Under the pieces are notes generated by a model. The model made no database searches. It saw only the letters and a list, made by a program, of their open reading frames with translations, and was not told the origin of the DNA. The position numbers were made by a program, and so were the translations under genes. A stretch of 64,000 nucleotides of DNA from NCBI GenBank assembly GCA_045594445.1, contig JAZNYL010000111.1, positions 10,944 to 74,943 on the forward strand, in the 5' to 3' direction. Each line of letters starts with the position of its first letter. Position 1 is the first letter of the stretch. Below are positions 16,165 through 23,596 of the stretch, piece after piece. This DNA is from SVQP01 sp045594445 (GTDB taxonomy: Bacteria > Bacillota > Clostridia > Oscillospirales > CAG-272).

Positions 16165-17226
16165 TTAGTTTACGGGCAATACACTTGTTTGATATGCGGA
16201 AATCGAAAACTGCAACGGATATGCAACACGATAGGATTTCACTACGTTACCGTCACTGTCCACGTCCACATACGTAATATTCATCACGGTAAGCAAATCA
16301 TCAAAGTTCAGATCCTCTTTGGAAAAGCTTTCACCGTAATTTTGCTTCAAATGGTCAAGCAGCACTACCCAATGGATGACAAATTCCGTGCGCCAGCCAA
16401 CCTGATTGTTAAATTCCTTGCGGACACCGTTATTGGTACGTGTGCCACCCATCACATCGAAGGAATCACCACCGTCCGAGGTGGCAAATCGGGTATTTTG
16501 AGTATCCTCTCCGTCAAAGGTCGCTCCCACGTAGATCACCCCACGCGGATGCGGACCAAAAGAATACTGCACGGGTGCAGGCGCCCCTTCCTCTTGACCA
16601 AGTCCGCCAATATCCAATGAGATTGTAAAATGATCTCCGAGTGTTGGAAAACTATCTGAGTTGAACGAATTATCTTCAGATTCCACGAGCGTTTCATCAT
16701 TGACCGCAAATGCAAAGTATACAAAGTTGGTGTCCGCAGCCATGTACATGACAAAGCCGTCCTGCTCCGTCAACTCTCCTTGGTTGGCAACTAAATTGTT
16801 TTGATCAAAAACGTCGTGATAATATGCGCAATCAAGTTCCTGCCAGTCCTCTAACGTAATCGAATTCATCGGCAAAAGAAGCTTGATCGGAGCAGTATGA
16901 TGGGGCAAAGCATTCAGCTCAAATCCTATGTCGGTATATACGGGCTCAGTTTCCGGGGGTGACGTGGTATTCCAAGCCGTACCGTATTCCGTTTCGATCT
17001 CATAAGGCGGCGTGGTCTGGATTTCAACCGTCCCCCAAGGCTCGATCGGATCGATCGCAACGTATTCCGATTCATATACGTCTACCGGTGGCTCAACGTA
17101 GCCGTAATCATATTCATTCCGAATGCCTTCAAACAGCTCGGCAACAAGGCCGTTGCCCACGTCACAGGAGGTTAAGACCGTCATACAAAGCGCGGTCAGA
17201 AGTAAAATCGTGATCGTTTTTTTCAT
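16165..17226 (-). CDS. Lipoprotein with CBM9/DOMON-like domain (family member 4)
   Basis: The 353-residue product has lipobox LTSC (Cys21) followed by CDVGNGLVAELFEGI. The linker (about 35-105) contains AIDPIEPWGTVEIQTTPP, also found in member 2. Residues about 115-345 form a CBM9/DOMON-like domain: FVYFAFAVNDETLV, GDHFTISLDIGG, YSFGPHPRGVIYVGA and a WRTEFVIHW strand, parallel to the motifs of member 1. It is the first of the four lipoprotein genes. A glycosyltransferase gene ends 32 bases upstream in the same direction, so read-through from the uppP unit is possible. AAAGGAGG precedes the ATG. Confidence 0.75.
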   Translation of the reverse strand: MKKTITILLLTALCMTVLTSCDVGNGLVAELFEGIRNEYDYGYVEPPVDVYESEYVAIDPIEPWGTVEIQTTPPYEIETEYGTAWNTTSPPETEPVYTDIGFELNALPHHTAPIKLLLPMNSITLEDWQELDCAYYHDVFDQNNLVANQGELTEQDGFVMYMAADTNFVYFAFAVNDETLVESEDNSFNSDSFPTLGDHFTISLDIGGLGQEEGAPAPVQYSFGPHPRGVIYVGATFDGEDTQNTRFATSDGGDSFDVMGGTRTNNGVRKEFNNQVGWRTEFVIHWVVLLDHLKQNYGESFSKEDLNFDDLLTVMNITYVDVDSDGNVVKSYRVAYPLQFSISAYQTSVLPVN

Positions 17227-17258
17227 GGCGATTGCCTCCTTTCATTTTTTTACTATAT

Positions 17259-17972
17259 TCAGATTTTTGCTTTTTTGATTCTTCTCTTCATCTTGGCAAG
17301 GTCGCGCAGCATCTTGAGCGTATCACGCACCAAGTTGACCGACGACTCGCGGTGATTGATGATCTTGACCGGGATTTCGTGAATGGTCATGCCGTACTTG
17401 ACCGCCCACAAAATGGCCTCAAAATCAAAGGCGAAGCGATCCACCTCACATCTCGGGAAGATCTTTTTGACCGCGTCGCCCGTAAACGCCTTACAGCCGC
17501 ACTGGGAGTCGGACAGCTTGAAGCCGCCTGCCAGGCAAAGCACCTTGATATAGGTCTTGCTGGCCAGCTTACGGATGGGGGTATAGCCCTCGTAGCCATC
17601 CTTGGAGAGGTTGCGCGATCCGATGACCATATCCGCCTCGGGATGCTCCAAAAACGCGTCGCGCACGCGCGCGATCACGTCGGTGCCATAGGCAAGGTCG
17701 GCGTCGGTGAACATGACGTAGTCGCCCTTGGCAGCAAGCATTGCGGTACGGACAGCGTAGCCCTTGCCGCGATTCTGCTCGTAGCCCACGACGCGCACGC
17801 AAGGCAGGTGCATCTGCTCTACCAGCTTGTCACAGCCGTCCTTGGAGCCGTCGTTGGAGAAAATGATCTCGTAATCGTCAAAATTCGCCTGCATATAGTC
17901 GGACAGCTGACGCGCGGTGTCCTCGATGATGCTCGACTCGTTATACATGGGAATGCAAAGTGAAAATTTCAT
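17259..17972 (-). CDS. Family 2 glycosyltransferase, dolichyl-phosphate glucosyltransferase-like
   Basis: The 237-residue GT-A enzyme probably moves a sugar from a nucleotide donor to a polyprenyl phosphate at the membrane. Motifs are CIPMYNES (about 6-13), the donor-binding SNDGSKDGC (about 39), the metal-binding FTDADLAYG (about 91-99), GSRN (about 122), DSQCGCKAF (about 156) and FDFEAILWA (about 178). It lacks the C-terminal membrane helices of GtrB-type enzymes, so it resembles soluble DPM1/ALG5-type proteins. Association with undecaprenyl phosphate is supported by uppP three genes upstream. Acceptor and sugar are unknown. Confidence 0.8.
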   Translation of the reverse strand: MKFSLCIPMYNESSIIEDTARQLSDYMQANFDDYEIIFSNDGSKDGCDKLVEQMHLPCVRVVGYEQNRGKGYAVRTAMLAAKGDYVMFTDADLAYGTDVIARVRDAFLEHPEADMVIGSRNLSKDGYEGYTPIRKLASKTYIKVLCLAGGFKLSDSQCGCKAFTGDAVKKIFPRCEVDRFAFDFEAILWAVKYGMTIHEIPVKIINHRESSVNLVRDTLKMLRDLAKMKRRIKKAKI

Positions 17973-17992
17973 GATCTATCACATCCTTTGGT

Positions 17993-18814
17993 TTATTTTC
18001 TGTAGATATAAAGCAGCATGTCCACCTCTGTCGTTAAGGTGTCCAAGGCTTGCAGCTTTGCCTTGTCGTCTTGGCTTGTGCGCCAGTAGTAGGGCGTCAT
18101 GGAAAACAGCGCCTCGATGTCATCCTGCCCCTTGACCGTGATCTCAAAGGTCGCGCGTCTTGTTTCCACCAACGAAAGCGTTGTGGGCAGGTCGGCGCGC
18201 TCGGCATTTTCATAGGTGTTTTCGTACATGGCGCGCTTAAGCCCCATCAGATGCTGCTTGCCCGCTCCCAAAAGGAATAAGTATCCGCCATCCTTCAACA
18301 CGCGGGCGTATTCCTGCTCGGCACAGGGCGCGAAGATATTGAGCACTCCGTCAGCGCACGCGTCGGACACCGGCATGGTATATACCGAAGCCACGGCATA
18401 GGCCGCGTTGTCAAGCCCTTGCAGGCTTGCATCTTTGGCGGCACGCGCGCAGCCGAATTTGGAAAGGTCAAAGCCCAGCATGCGGTATCCCTGCTCTGCT
18501 ATGCGGTTGGAATACCACCCTTGCCCACAGCCTGCGTCGATCAACGCTGCTCCCTTTGGCAAATAGTCATGCACCACCTGCTCCAGCACCTCTGCGGCGG
18601 GCGCGTAATAGCCTTTTCCCAGAAAGCTTGTCCTTGCGGCAATGGCCTCCTTAGAGTCGCCCCCGGGCATATGCCCCGTGGCAAGGTTGACGTACCCCTC
18701 CTTGGCCACGTCAAATTTATGCTTGCCGCCCAGGCAGCAAAGCACTTTTCCCTCGATCTGCACGCCGTTTTTGCACACGGGGCAGATCAATTTATCCGTC
18801 AGATTCTTTAACAT
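17993..18814 (-). CDS. rlmA: 23S rRNA (guanine-N1)-methyltransferase, RlmA family
   Basis: RlmA-type enzymes methylate N1 of a guanine in 23S rRNA helix 35 using S-adenosylmethionine. The 273-residue protein has the family's N-terminal zinc site (CPVC at about residue 11 and C-x4-H near 27-32), KEGYVNLATGHMPGGDSKEAIAAR matching the RlmA block, then the SAM-binding loop IDAGCGQGWYSNRIAEQG (about 91-108) and FDLSK. The start codon overlaps the preceding stop (TGATG), so the two genes are translationally coupled. It could be specific for G745 or G748; the sequence does not decide this for me. Confidence 0.85.
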   Translation of the reverse strand: MLKNLTDKLICPVCKNGVQIEGKVLCCLGGKHKFDVAKEGYVNLATGHMPGGDSKEAIAARTSFLGKGYYAPAAEVLEQVVHDYLPKGAALIDAGCGQGWYSNRIAEQGYRMLGFDLSKFGCARAAKDASLQGLDNAAYAVASVYTMPVSDACADGVLNIFAPCAEQEYARVLKDGGYLFLLGAGKQHLMGLKRAMYENTYENAERADLPTTLSLVETRRATFEITVKGQDDIEALFSMTPYYWRTSQDDKAKLQALDTLTTEVDMLLYIYRK

Positions 18815-19416
18815 CAGCCATCACTCCGTTCTCTTCCCACCAAGGCAAGATATTCGTCGTAGGACAAGAGCAATCGCAAAGCGTCCAGCAGCGCGTTGGC
18901 GGTCATGTCCGCGGGCAGGCCACAGGCCTTTGCAATTTCTGCACGGCGGGCTTTACTGTCCGTACCGCCCGAAAGGCCGTCCAGAAAGAAATCGGTCTTG
19001 GAGAGCGGATTTTCGCGGTAACGCTCGGCCGCATCTCCCTTGGCATAAGGTGCAAGCAGGTCGTAAAGCAGCTCTGCATCCATACCCTCCACGCCAAGCA
19101 GTCCTTGTGCACCCGGCGCTTGCTTGCGGCGCTCCTTGCCTTTGATCTGCGGGATATACAGCTGGATCAGCCTGTCCTTGGGGATCAGGCCCGAGATATG
19201 CGAGCGGATGACCTTACCGCCGCCGTCGCTATCGGTCAGCACAATGATCATGCTGCGCTGTGCAAGCCTTTGCAAAAGGCTTGCAATCTCCGAATTTTTG
19301 AATACGCCGAATCCACCCGTGGAAATGATCTGCCCCTCGACGATCGAGGACAGCTTGATCTTATCATATTTCCCTTCCACGATGATGGGATACGGGATCA
19401 CAAGCCTTTCCATCAT
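18814..19416 (-). CDS. TOPRIM-domain nuclease, RNase M5-like (DUF4093)
   Basis: The 200-residue protein has an N-terminal TOPRIM fold: PIIVEGKYDKIKL (catalytic Glu, about 11-23), then LTDSDGGGKVIRSHI (acidic pair, about 60-74), IPQIKGKERRKQAP and GLLGVEGMD. These match the RNase M5-like DUF4093 proteins of Clostridia. RNase M5 itself completes 5S rRNA maturation in Bacillus and usually lies near rRNA modification genes such as ksgA. Here the partner is rlmA, which also fits an rRNA role. Two adjacent ATG codons are possible starts. It follows uppP by 9 bases. Confidence 0.75.
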   Translation of the reverse strand: MMERLVIPYPIIVEGKYDKIKLSSIVEGQIISTGGFGVFKNSEIASLLQRLAQRSMIIVLTDSDGGGKVIRSHISGLIPKDRLIQLYIPQIKGKERRKQAPGAQGLLGVEGMDAELLYDLLAPYAKGDAAERYRENPLSKTDFFLDGLSGGTDSKARRAEIAKACGLPADMTANALLDALRLLLSYDEYLALVGRERSDG

Positions 19417-19425
19417 AAATACCTC

Positions 19426-20304
19426 TTAAAGTAAACTCATCAAAAGCACCGCCGCACCAAGCAAAATGCGATAAACGCCAAACGGCGCAAAGCCGTGGCG
19501 GGCGGAAAAATCCATCAGAAATCGGATGGTCAGGCGCGAGGTGACGTACGCAACCGCACCTGCGACCAGCAAAACAAGCGCTGCCTCGTACGGCATGCGC
19601 AGATGATTCTGCAGCAGGAATTTAGCAAAGCCAAGTGCCTTGAGCCCCGACGCGCCGAGCATGACCGGCACAGCCATGAAAAAGGAAAACTCTGCAGCCG
19701 CCTTGCGCGAAAGCCCCAGCAGCATACCGCCAAGGATGGTGGAGCCCGAGCGCGACGTGCCGGGTATCAGCGACAGCATCTGAAACGCGCCCACACCAAG
19801 TGCGGTGGCAAAAGGCATTTGCTCCGGCTCGGTCACGCGCGGCATCTTGCCCTTACGCATCTTTTCTACGACAATGAACAGCACACCGTAAAAGATCAGC
19901 ATACAGGCCACGACCGCGGACGTATATAACAGAGCGTCCATATCCTTGCCTGTGACCTTTTCCAATACTTCATCCAGCACAACGCCCGCAAGCCCCGCGG
20001 GAATACATCCCACCAAGGCGCGCGACCAAAGGCTGATCGCCAATTTCTTTTTCTCGCGACTCTCCCTCACGGGAAACAGCCGCTTTGCATAGGTGGTGAC
20101 AACCGCCAGAATCGCGCCAAGCTGTATGGCAACCAAAAAGAATTCCGAGAATTGTGCGTCAAACTGCGGGTGCACGTCCGTTCCCACGTTTAAGGCAAGC
20201 AGATCCTCAAGCAGGATCAGATGCCCCGTGGAACTGACAGGCAACCATTCGGTCACGCCCTCAAGAATGCCGTAAAGCAACGATTTGAGCAGGTTTATCC
20301 CCAT
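19426..20304 (-). CDS. uppP: Undecaprenyl-diphosphatase
   Basis: UppP (BacA) dephosphorylates undecaprenyl diphosphate at the membrane so that the lipid carrier of peptidoglycan and other glycans can be reused. The 292-residue protein has the catalytic EGVTEWLPVSSTGHL motif (about 14-28) and the second motif SLIPGTSRSGSTI (about 181-193), embedded in about eight hydrophobic helices. It confers bacitracin tolerance in other bacteria when overproduced. AGGAGAT precedes the ATG, 10 bases after the U32 gene ends. The downstream polyprenyl-type glycosyltransferase may use the same carrier. Confidence 0.95.
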   Translation of the reverse strand: MGINLLKSLLYGILEGVTEWLPVSSTGHLILLEDLLALNVGTDVHPQFDAQFSEFFLVAIQLGAILAVVTTYAKRLFPVRESREKKKLAISLWSRALVGCIPAGLAGVVLDEVLEKVTGKDMDALLYTSAVVACMLIFYGVLFIVVEKMRKGKMPRVTEPEQMPFATALGVGAFQMLSLIPGTSRSGSTILGGMLLGLSRKAAAEFSFFMAVPVMLGASGLKALGFAKFLLQNHLRMPYEAALVLLVAGAVAYVTSRLTIRFLMDFSARHGFAPFGVYRILLGAAVLLMSLL

Positions 20305-20314
20305 TTATCTCCTA

Positions 20315-21616
20315 TCAGAGCGAATCGGGTCTGCGCTTGTCAAAGCCCTTGGGGCTACCTGCGCGCATGATGTCGCCCTCGCGTATTTCAAAGGGTACGC
20401 GGCACCAGAAAATCATGGAAGGATGCGGTGCTGCGGGAATGGCCGTGCCGTCCGCGGCATAAAGCTCGCAAACGTCAAAGCCGCGGCCGATCTTGCCGGG
20501 CGAGATAATCTCAGCGCCCTCGCCTGTGCTGACCTTGTTTCTCTGCACGAAGCGGTAAAGGGTTCCCTGCTTTGTTTGCATGGGCACGCCTGCCGCCGCC
20601 AGCGCATCTGCTTCCTCTTGATTATATTCCACGGCCGTTGCAAAATATGCCTTTTCGCGCATATATCCGCACTCGCCAAGCAGCTGGGGATTGTTCATGG
20701 GATCATCCAGATAAAAGCCCGTGCCGTAGGTGCGGTGAGAGACGCTCTCCAGTTCGGAAAGCCACTCGGGATTGAATTCGTATTTCTCGGGGTCTGCCGT
20801 ATAGGCGTCCATGGCCATACGATACACGTTGGTGACCACGGCGGCATAGTACGCGCTCTTCATTCTGCCCTCGATCTTGAAGGAGTCAATGCCGCTCTGC
20901 ATCAGCTGCGGGATGCAATCAATGGTGCACATATCCTTGGAGGACATGATAAACGTGCCAAGCTCGTTCTGCTCGATCGGAATGGGCATTTCGGGCCTTT
21001 TTTCCTCCACCAGCACGTAATTCCATCTGCATGGCTGCGAGCAGGTGCCGCGATTGCCGTCTCGGCCGTTGAGCGCGTTGGCGAGCAGGCATCTGCCGCT
21101 GTAAGAAACGCACATCGAGCCGTGCACAAAGGCCTCCAGCTCTACGTCCGCAGGCAGAGCCGCGCGAATAGCCGCGATCTCGGAAAAGCTCAGCTCACGC
21201 GCAAGCACCAGTCTCTTTGCGCCAAGCGCTGCCCACGCGCATGCAGCCGCGGGGCTGATAATGCTTGCCTGCGTGGAGATATGGATCTCCATATCGGGCA
21301 AAATTTCCTTGACTGTGGCCAAAACGCCCATGTCGGCTACGATCATGGCGTCAATGCCGAAGTCCTTGATTTCATATAAAAATTTGCGCAAGAGCGGGTA
21401 TTCCGCGGTGCGCGGCATGGTGTTGACCGTCAGGTACAGCTTTTTGCCGCGCGCGTGGGTATATTCCACCGCTTCTTTGAGTTGATCGTTTGTAAAGTTA
21501 TCTGCCGCAGAACGCATGCCAAACATCTGTCCTGCGCAATACACGGCGTCCGCACCGTAAAGCAGCGCCGCCTTGAGTTTTTCAAAATTCCCCGCGGGGG
21601 ATAAAAGCTCGGGCAT
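20315..21616 (-). CDS. U32 family peptidase-like protein (tRNA/rRNA hydroxylation type)
   Basis: The 433-residue protein begins MPELLSPAGNFEKLKAAL and has GADAVYCAGQ (about 20-29), HISTQASI (about 112-119) and the family U32 signature EAFVHGSMCVSYSGRCLLAN (about 157-176), with RGTCSQPCRWNY just after. Named as collagenases, members such as TrhP and RlhA are now known to install hydroxylation on tRNA or rRNA; the conserved Cys residues suggest an Fe-S or redox role. The TrhP branch is my best guess. Strong GGAGGGG precedes the ATG. It appears to open the unit that runs through uppP to the lipoproteins. Confidence 0.85.
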   Translation of the reverse strand: MPELLSPAGNFEKLKAALLYGADAVYCAGQMFGMRSAADNFTNDQLKEAVEYTHARGKKLYLTVNTMPRTAEYPLLRKFLYEIKDFGIDAMIVADMGVLATVKEILPDMEIHISTQASIISPAAACAWAALGAKRLVLARELSFSEIAAIRAALPADVELEAFVHGSMCVSYSGRCLLANALNGRDGNRGTCSQPCRWNYVLVEEKRPEMPIPIEQNELGTFIMSSKDMCTIDCIPQLMQSGIDSFKIEGRMKSAYYAAVVTNVYRMAMDAYTADPEKYEFNPEWLSELESVSHRTYGTGFYLDDPMNNPQLLGECGYMREKAYFATAVEYNQEEADALAAAGVPMQTKQGTLYRFVQRNKVSTGEGAEIISPGKIGRGFDVCELYAADGTAIPAAPHPSMIFWCRVPFEIREGDIMRAGSPKGFDKRRPDSL

Positions 21617-21706
21617 GTTGACCCCTCCTATGTGATATCATGGGAATGACACGTCCTTATCTATATAGACGCGAAAATTCCGAAAATGTTCCGTTTTTGA
21701 GTAAAA

Positions 21707-22162
21707 TTATTTTAGATTTTCCTTTTCCTGCTGCTTTTTTTCCTTTGCTCTTTGAATGGCAGGGCCGATGACCTGGGTATATACGATCACGCCCACCAGC
21801 AAACAAAGTGTCAGGCAAGGCCACAGGATATAGCCCTTGGGCGTCAGAATCAGCACTAAAATAAAGGTCAGGAGCGAAAGGCCGAACAGGGTGCACAGAA
21901 GCAGGGTGATCAGATTACGCTTCTTCTGCTGCTTGGCGCGATAAGCCTTGACCTCATCGTTTTCGTGGCTCGCTCCGTTTGCCGCTTGCTTTTCAAGGCG
22001 GTCAAGCTCCTTGGCGTACTGCTCGTACAGCGCATCCGCATCGCGGTAGCCGTGAATCTTTTGCAGCAGCGAGAGCGAGCGGTAGTATTCGTGCACCGCA
22101 TAGGGCGCGGGCTCGGTTGCATCGGTGTAAATCTGTAACTTTTCGTCTTCGGTATAAGTCAT
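21707..22162 (-). CDS. Small two-helix membrane protein of unknown function
   Basis: The 151-residue protein has a soluble, charged N-terminal half (about 1-85) with a predicted helical hairpin and KAYRAKQQKKR just before two membrane helices (about 88-108 and 112-133). It ends in a basic-acidic tail (RAKEKKQQEKENLK). I recognise no family. The start at 22162 is chosen because AAGGAGTG lies 7 bases upstream and a consensus promoter fits this start; longer frames reach back over the promoter. It lies between the divergently unrelated permease terminator and the U32 gene and is probably transcribed alone. Confidence 0.65.
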   Translation of the reverse strand: MTYTEDEKLQIYTDATEPAPYAVHEYYRSLSLLQKIHGYRDADALYEQYAKELDRLEKQAANGASHENDEVKAYRAKQQKKRNLITLLLCTLFGLSLLTFILVLILTPKGYILWPCLTLCLLVGVIVYTQVIGPAIQRAKEKKQQEKENLK

Positions 22163-22196
22163 GTGACACTCCTTACAAAAAAGCATACTTTTTTTG

Positions 22197-22225
22197 ATTA
22201 TAACATATTTTGAAGAAATTCTCAA
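22197..22225 (-). promoter_or_regulatory. Promoter of the small membrane protein
   Basis: TTGAGA (22220-22225), 17 bases, TATAAT (22197-22202) on the minus strand, 35 bases before the start codon. Confidence 0.85.
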
Positions 22226-22260
22226 GGGGTTTGGGCAAATATCCTTGCAAAAGAAAAGGC

Positions 22261-22288
22261 CCGAATTCCAAAGGATTTTGGAATTCGG
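22261..22288 (-). terminator. Terminator of the permease gene
   Basis: A perfect 12-bp stem (CCGAATTCCAAA/TTTGGAATTCGG) with 4-base loop is followed on the minus strand by CCTTTTCTTTT. Confidence 0.85.
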
Positions 22289-22296
22289 ACTATGAT

Positions 22297-23454
22297 TTAC
22301 AGAATCAGCAATGCGACGGCGCAGAGCACGATGACAAAGCCGAAGTTGAAGGCTGTGAACTTGGCAAGATACGAGCCTGCCTTGCCGGGATTGTGCGCGC
22401 AGTACTCGCGGAATGTGATCAGCGAGGCAAGGGACGCGATCAGCGTGCCTGCACCGCCGATATTGACGCCTAAGAGCAGCGCGGGATAATCGGCTGTGAA
22501 CTGCGAGAGCAGAATGGCCGAGGGCACGTTACTGATGACCTGGCAGGAAAGCACCGAGAAGATCAGCGTGTTCTTTTCCAAAAGGCCGCTCATCAAGGTG
22601 CTGACGGCGGGAATGCGCGCCATGTTGCCGGCAAACACAAAGAAGCAGACAAACGTGCCAAGCAAACCGTAGTCCACGTCTGCAAGCGCCTTGCGGTCCA
22701 AGAACAGCAGGGCTGCCGTGATCACGATCAGTCCAAGCCAATAAGGCACGATGCGGAATACCACCACAAGCGCAAGCGCGAACAGCACAAGATAGATGAC
22801 AGTGCGGCCGACGGGCAGCGTGCTCTCCCCTTCTGCGGGCATTTCAAGCTTGATGCCGGGCAGGCACAAACAGCAAATGGTAATCAGCGCGATGGCTGCT
22901 GCAAACGGGATGGCCATAATGCTCATGAATTCACCCGTGGGGATATTAAAAAAGCTGTAAAGGTAAAGGTTTTGCGGATTGCCGAAGGGTGTCAGCATGC
23001 CGCCGAGGTTGGCTGCGATGTTTTGCATGATGAACACGAACGCCATATATTTCTGCATACCGGTATAGCTAAGCACAAAAAAGCCGAGCGGCAGGAAGGT
23101 CAGAAGCGCCATGTCGTTGCTGATCAGCATCGAGCCGATAAAGGTGATCCACACCAAGGCCAGCACCGCCATGCGCAAAGATCCTGTGCACTGCACGATC
23201 TTACGTGCCAGCACTGTGAAAAAGCGGATATTCTTGAGCGCACACACTACAGCCAGCGTACAGAACAGACAGGTCAGCGTTTTGAGGTCAAAATAACCGA
23301 GATAAGCCGCGTCCGGGGGCACGATGACCGACGTGACGGCAGCACATGCAAGCGCGATCAGCAGTACGACGTTCTTCTTGGCAAACGCACCTGCTTTGCG
23401 CAGCGTGTCTTGTGGATGTATGACAAACCGAGGATGCAATCTTTGTTGAATCAT
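22297..23454 (-). CDS. SLC13/ArsB-type anion permease
   Basis: The 385-residue protein has about ten hydrophobic helices and the layout of the ion-transporter superfamily. Typical blocks are LISNDMALLTFLPL (about 110-123, re-entrant loop with Asn-Asp), NIAANLGGMLTPFGNPQNLYLY (second SNT-like loop, about 150-171) and VISNVPSAILLSQF near the C-terminus. These are shared by divalent-anion:sodium symporters and ArsB/CitMHS exporters. The substrate could be a dicarboxylate, citrate or arsenite; no regulator or reductase nearby helps. The ATG at 23454 is favoured over a GTG one codon upstream because of the AAAGGA spacing. Confidence 0.75.
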   Translation of the reverse strand: MIQQRLHPRFVIHPQDTLRKAGAFAKKNVVLLIALACAAVTSVIVPPDAAYLGYFDLKTLTCLFCTLAVVCALKNIRFFTVLARKIVQCTGSLRMAVLALVWITFIGSMLISNDMALLTFLPLGFFVLSYTGMQKYMAFVFIMQNIAANLGGMLTPFGNPQNLYLYSFFNIPTGEFMSIMAIPFAAAIALITICCLCLPGIKLEMPAEGESTLPVGRTVIYLVLFALALVVVFRIVPYWLGLIVITAALLFLDRKALADVDYGLLGTFVCFFVFAGNMARIPAVSTLMSGLLEKNTLIFSVLSCQVISNVPSAILLSQFTADYPALLLGVNIGGAGTLIASLASLITFREYCAHNPGKAGSYLAKFTAFNFGFVIVLCAVALLIL

Positions 23455-23495
23455 CACAAAATCCTTTCGCCCTGTAAAATTTCACAACGAGAGAA

Positions 23496-23524
23496 ATTAT
23501 ACTACAACGCATCCCGGATGTCAA
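23496..23524 (-). promoter_or_regulatory. Consensus promoter of the permease gene
   Basis: TTGACA (23519-23524), 17 bases, TATAAT (23496-23501) on the minus strand: a full sigma-A consensus. Confidence 0.9.
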
Positions 23525-23552
23525 GAGCTTTTTGCTAAAAAATGCAAAAAAC

Positions 23553-23578
23553 ATCCGTGCACCAATCGGTGCACGGAT
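23553..23578 (-). terminator. Terminator after ispH-S1
   Basis: An 11-bp stem (ATCCGTGCACC/GGTGCACGGAT), 4-base loop, then GTTTTTT on the minus strand. It closes the rpiR-to-ispH transcription unit. Confidence 0.9.
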
Positions 23579-23596
23579 ACTTTTGCTTATGTAAGA

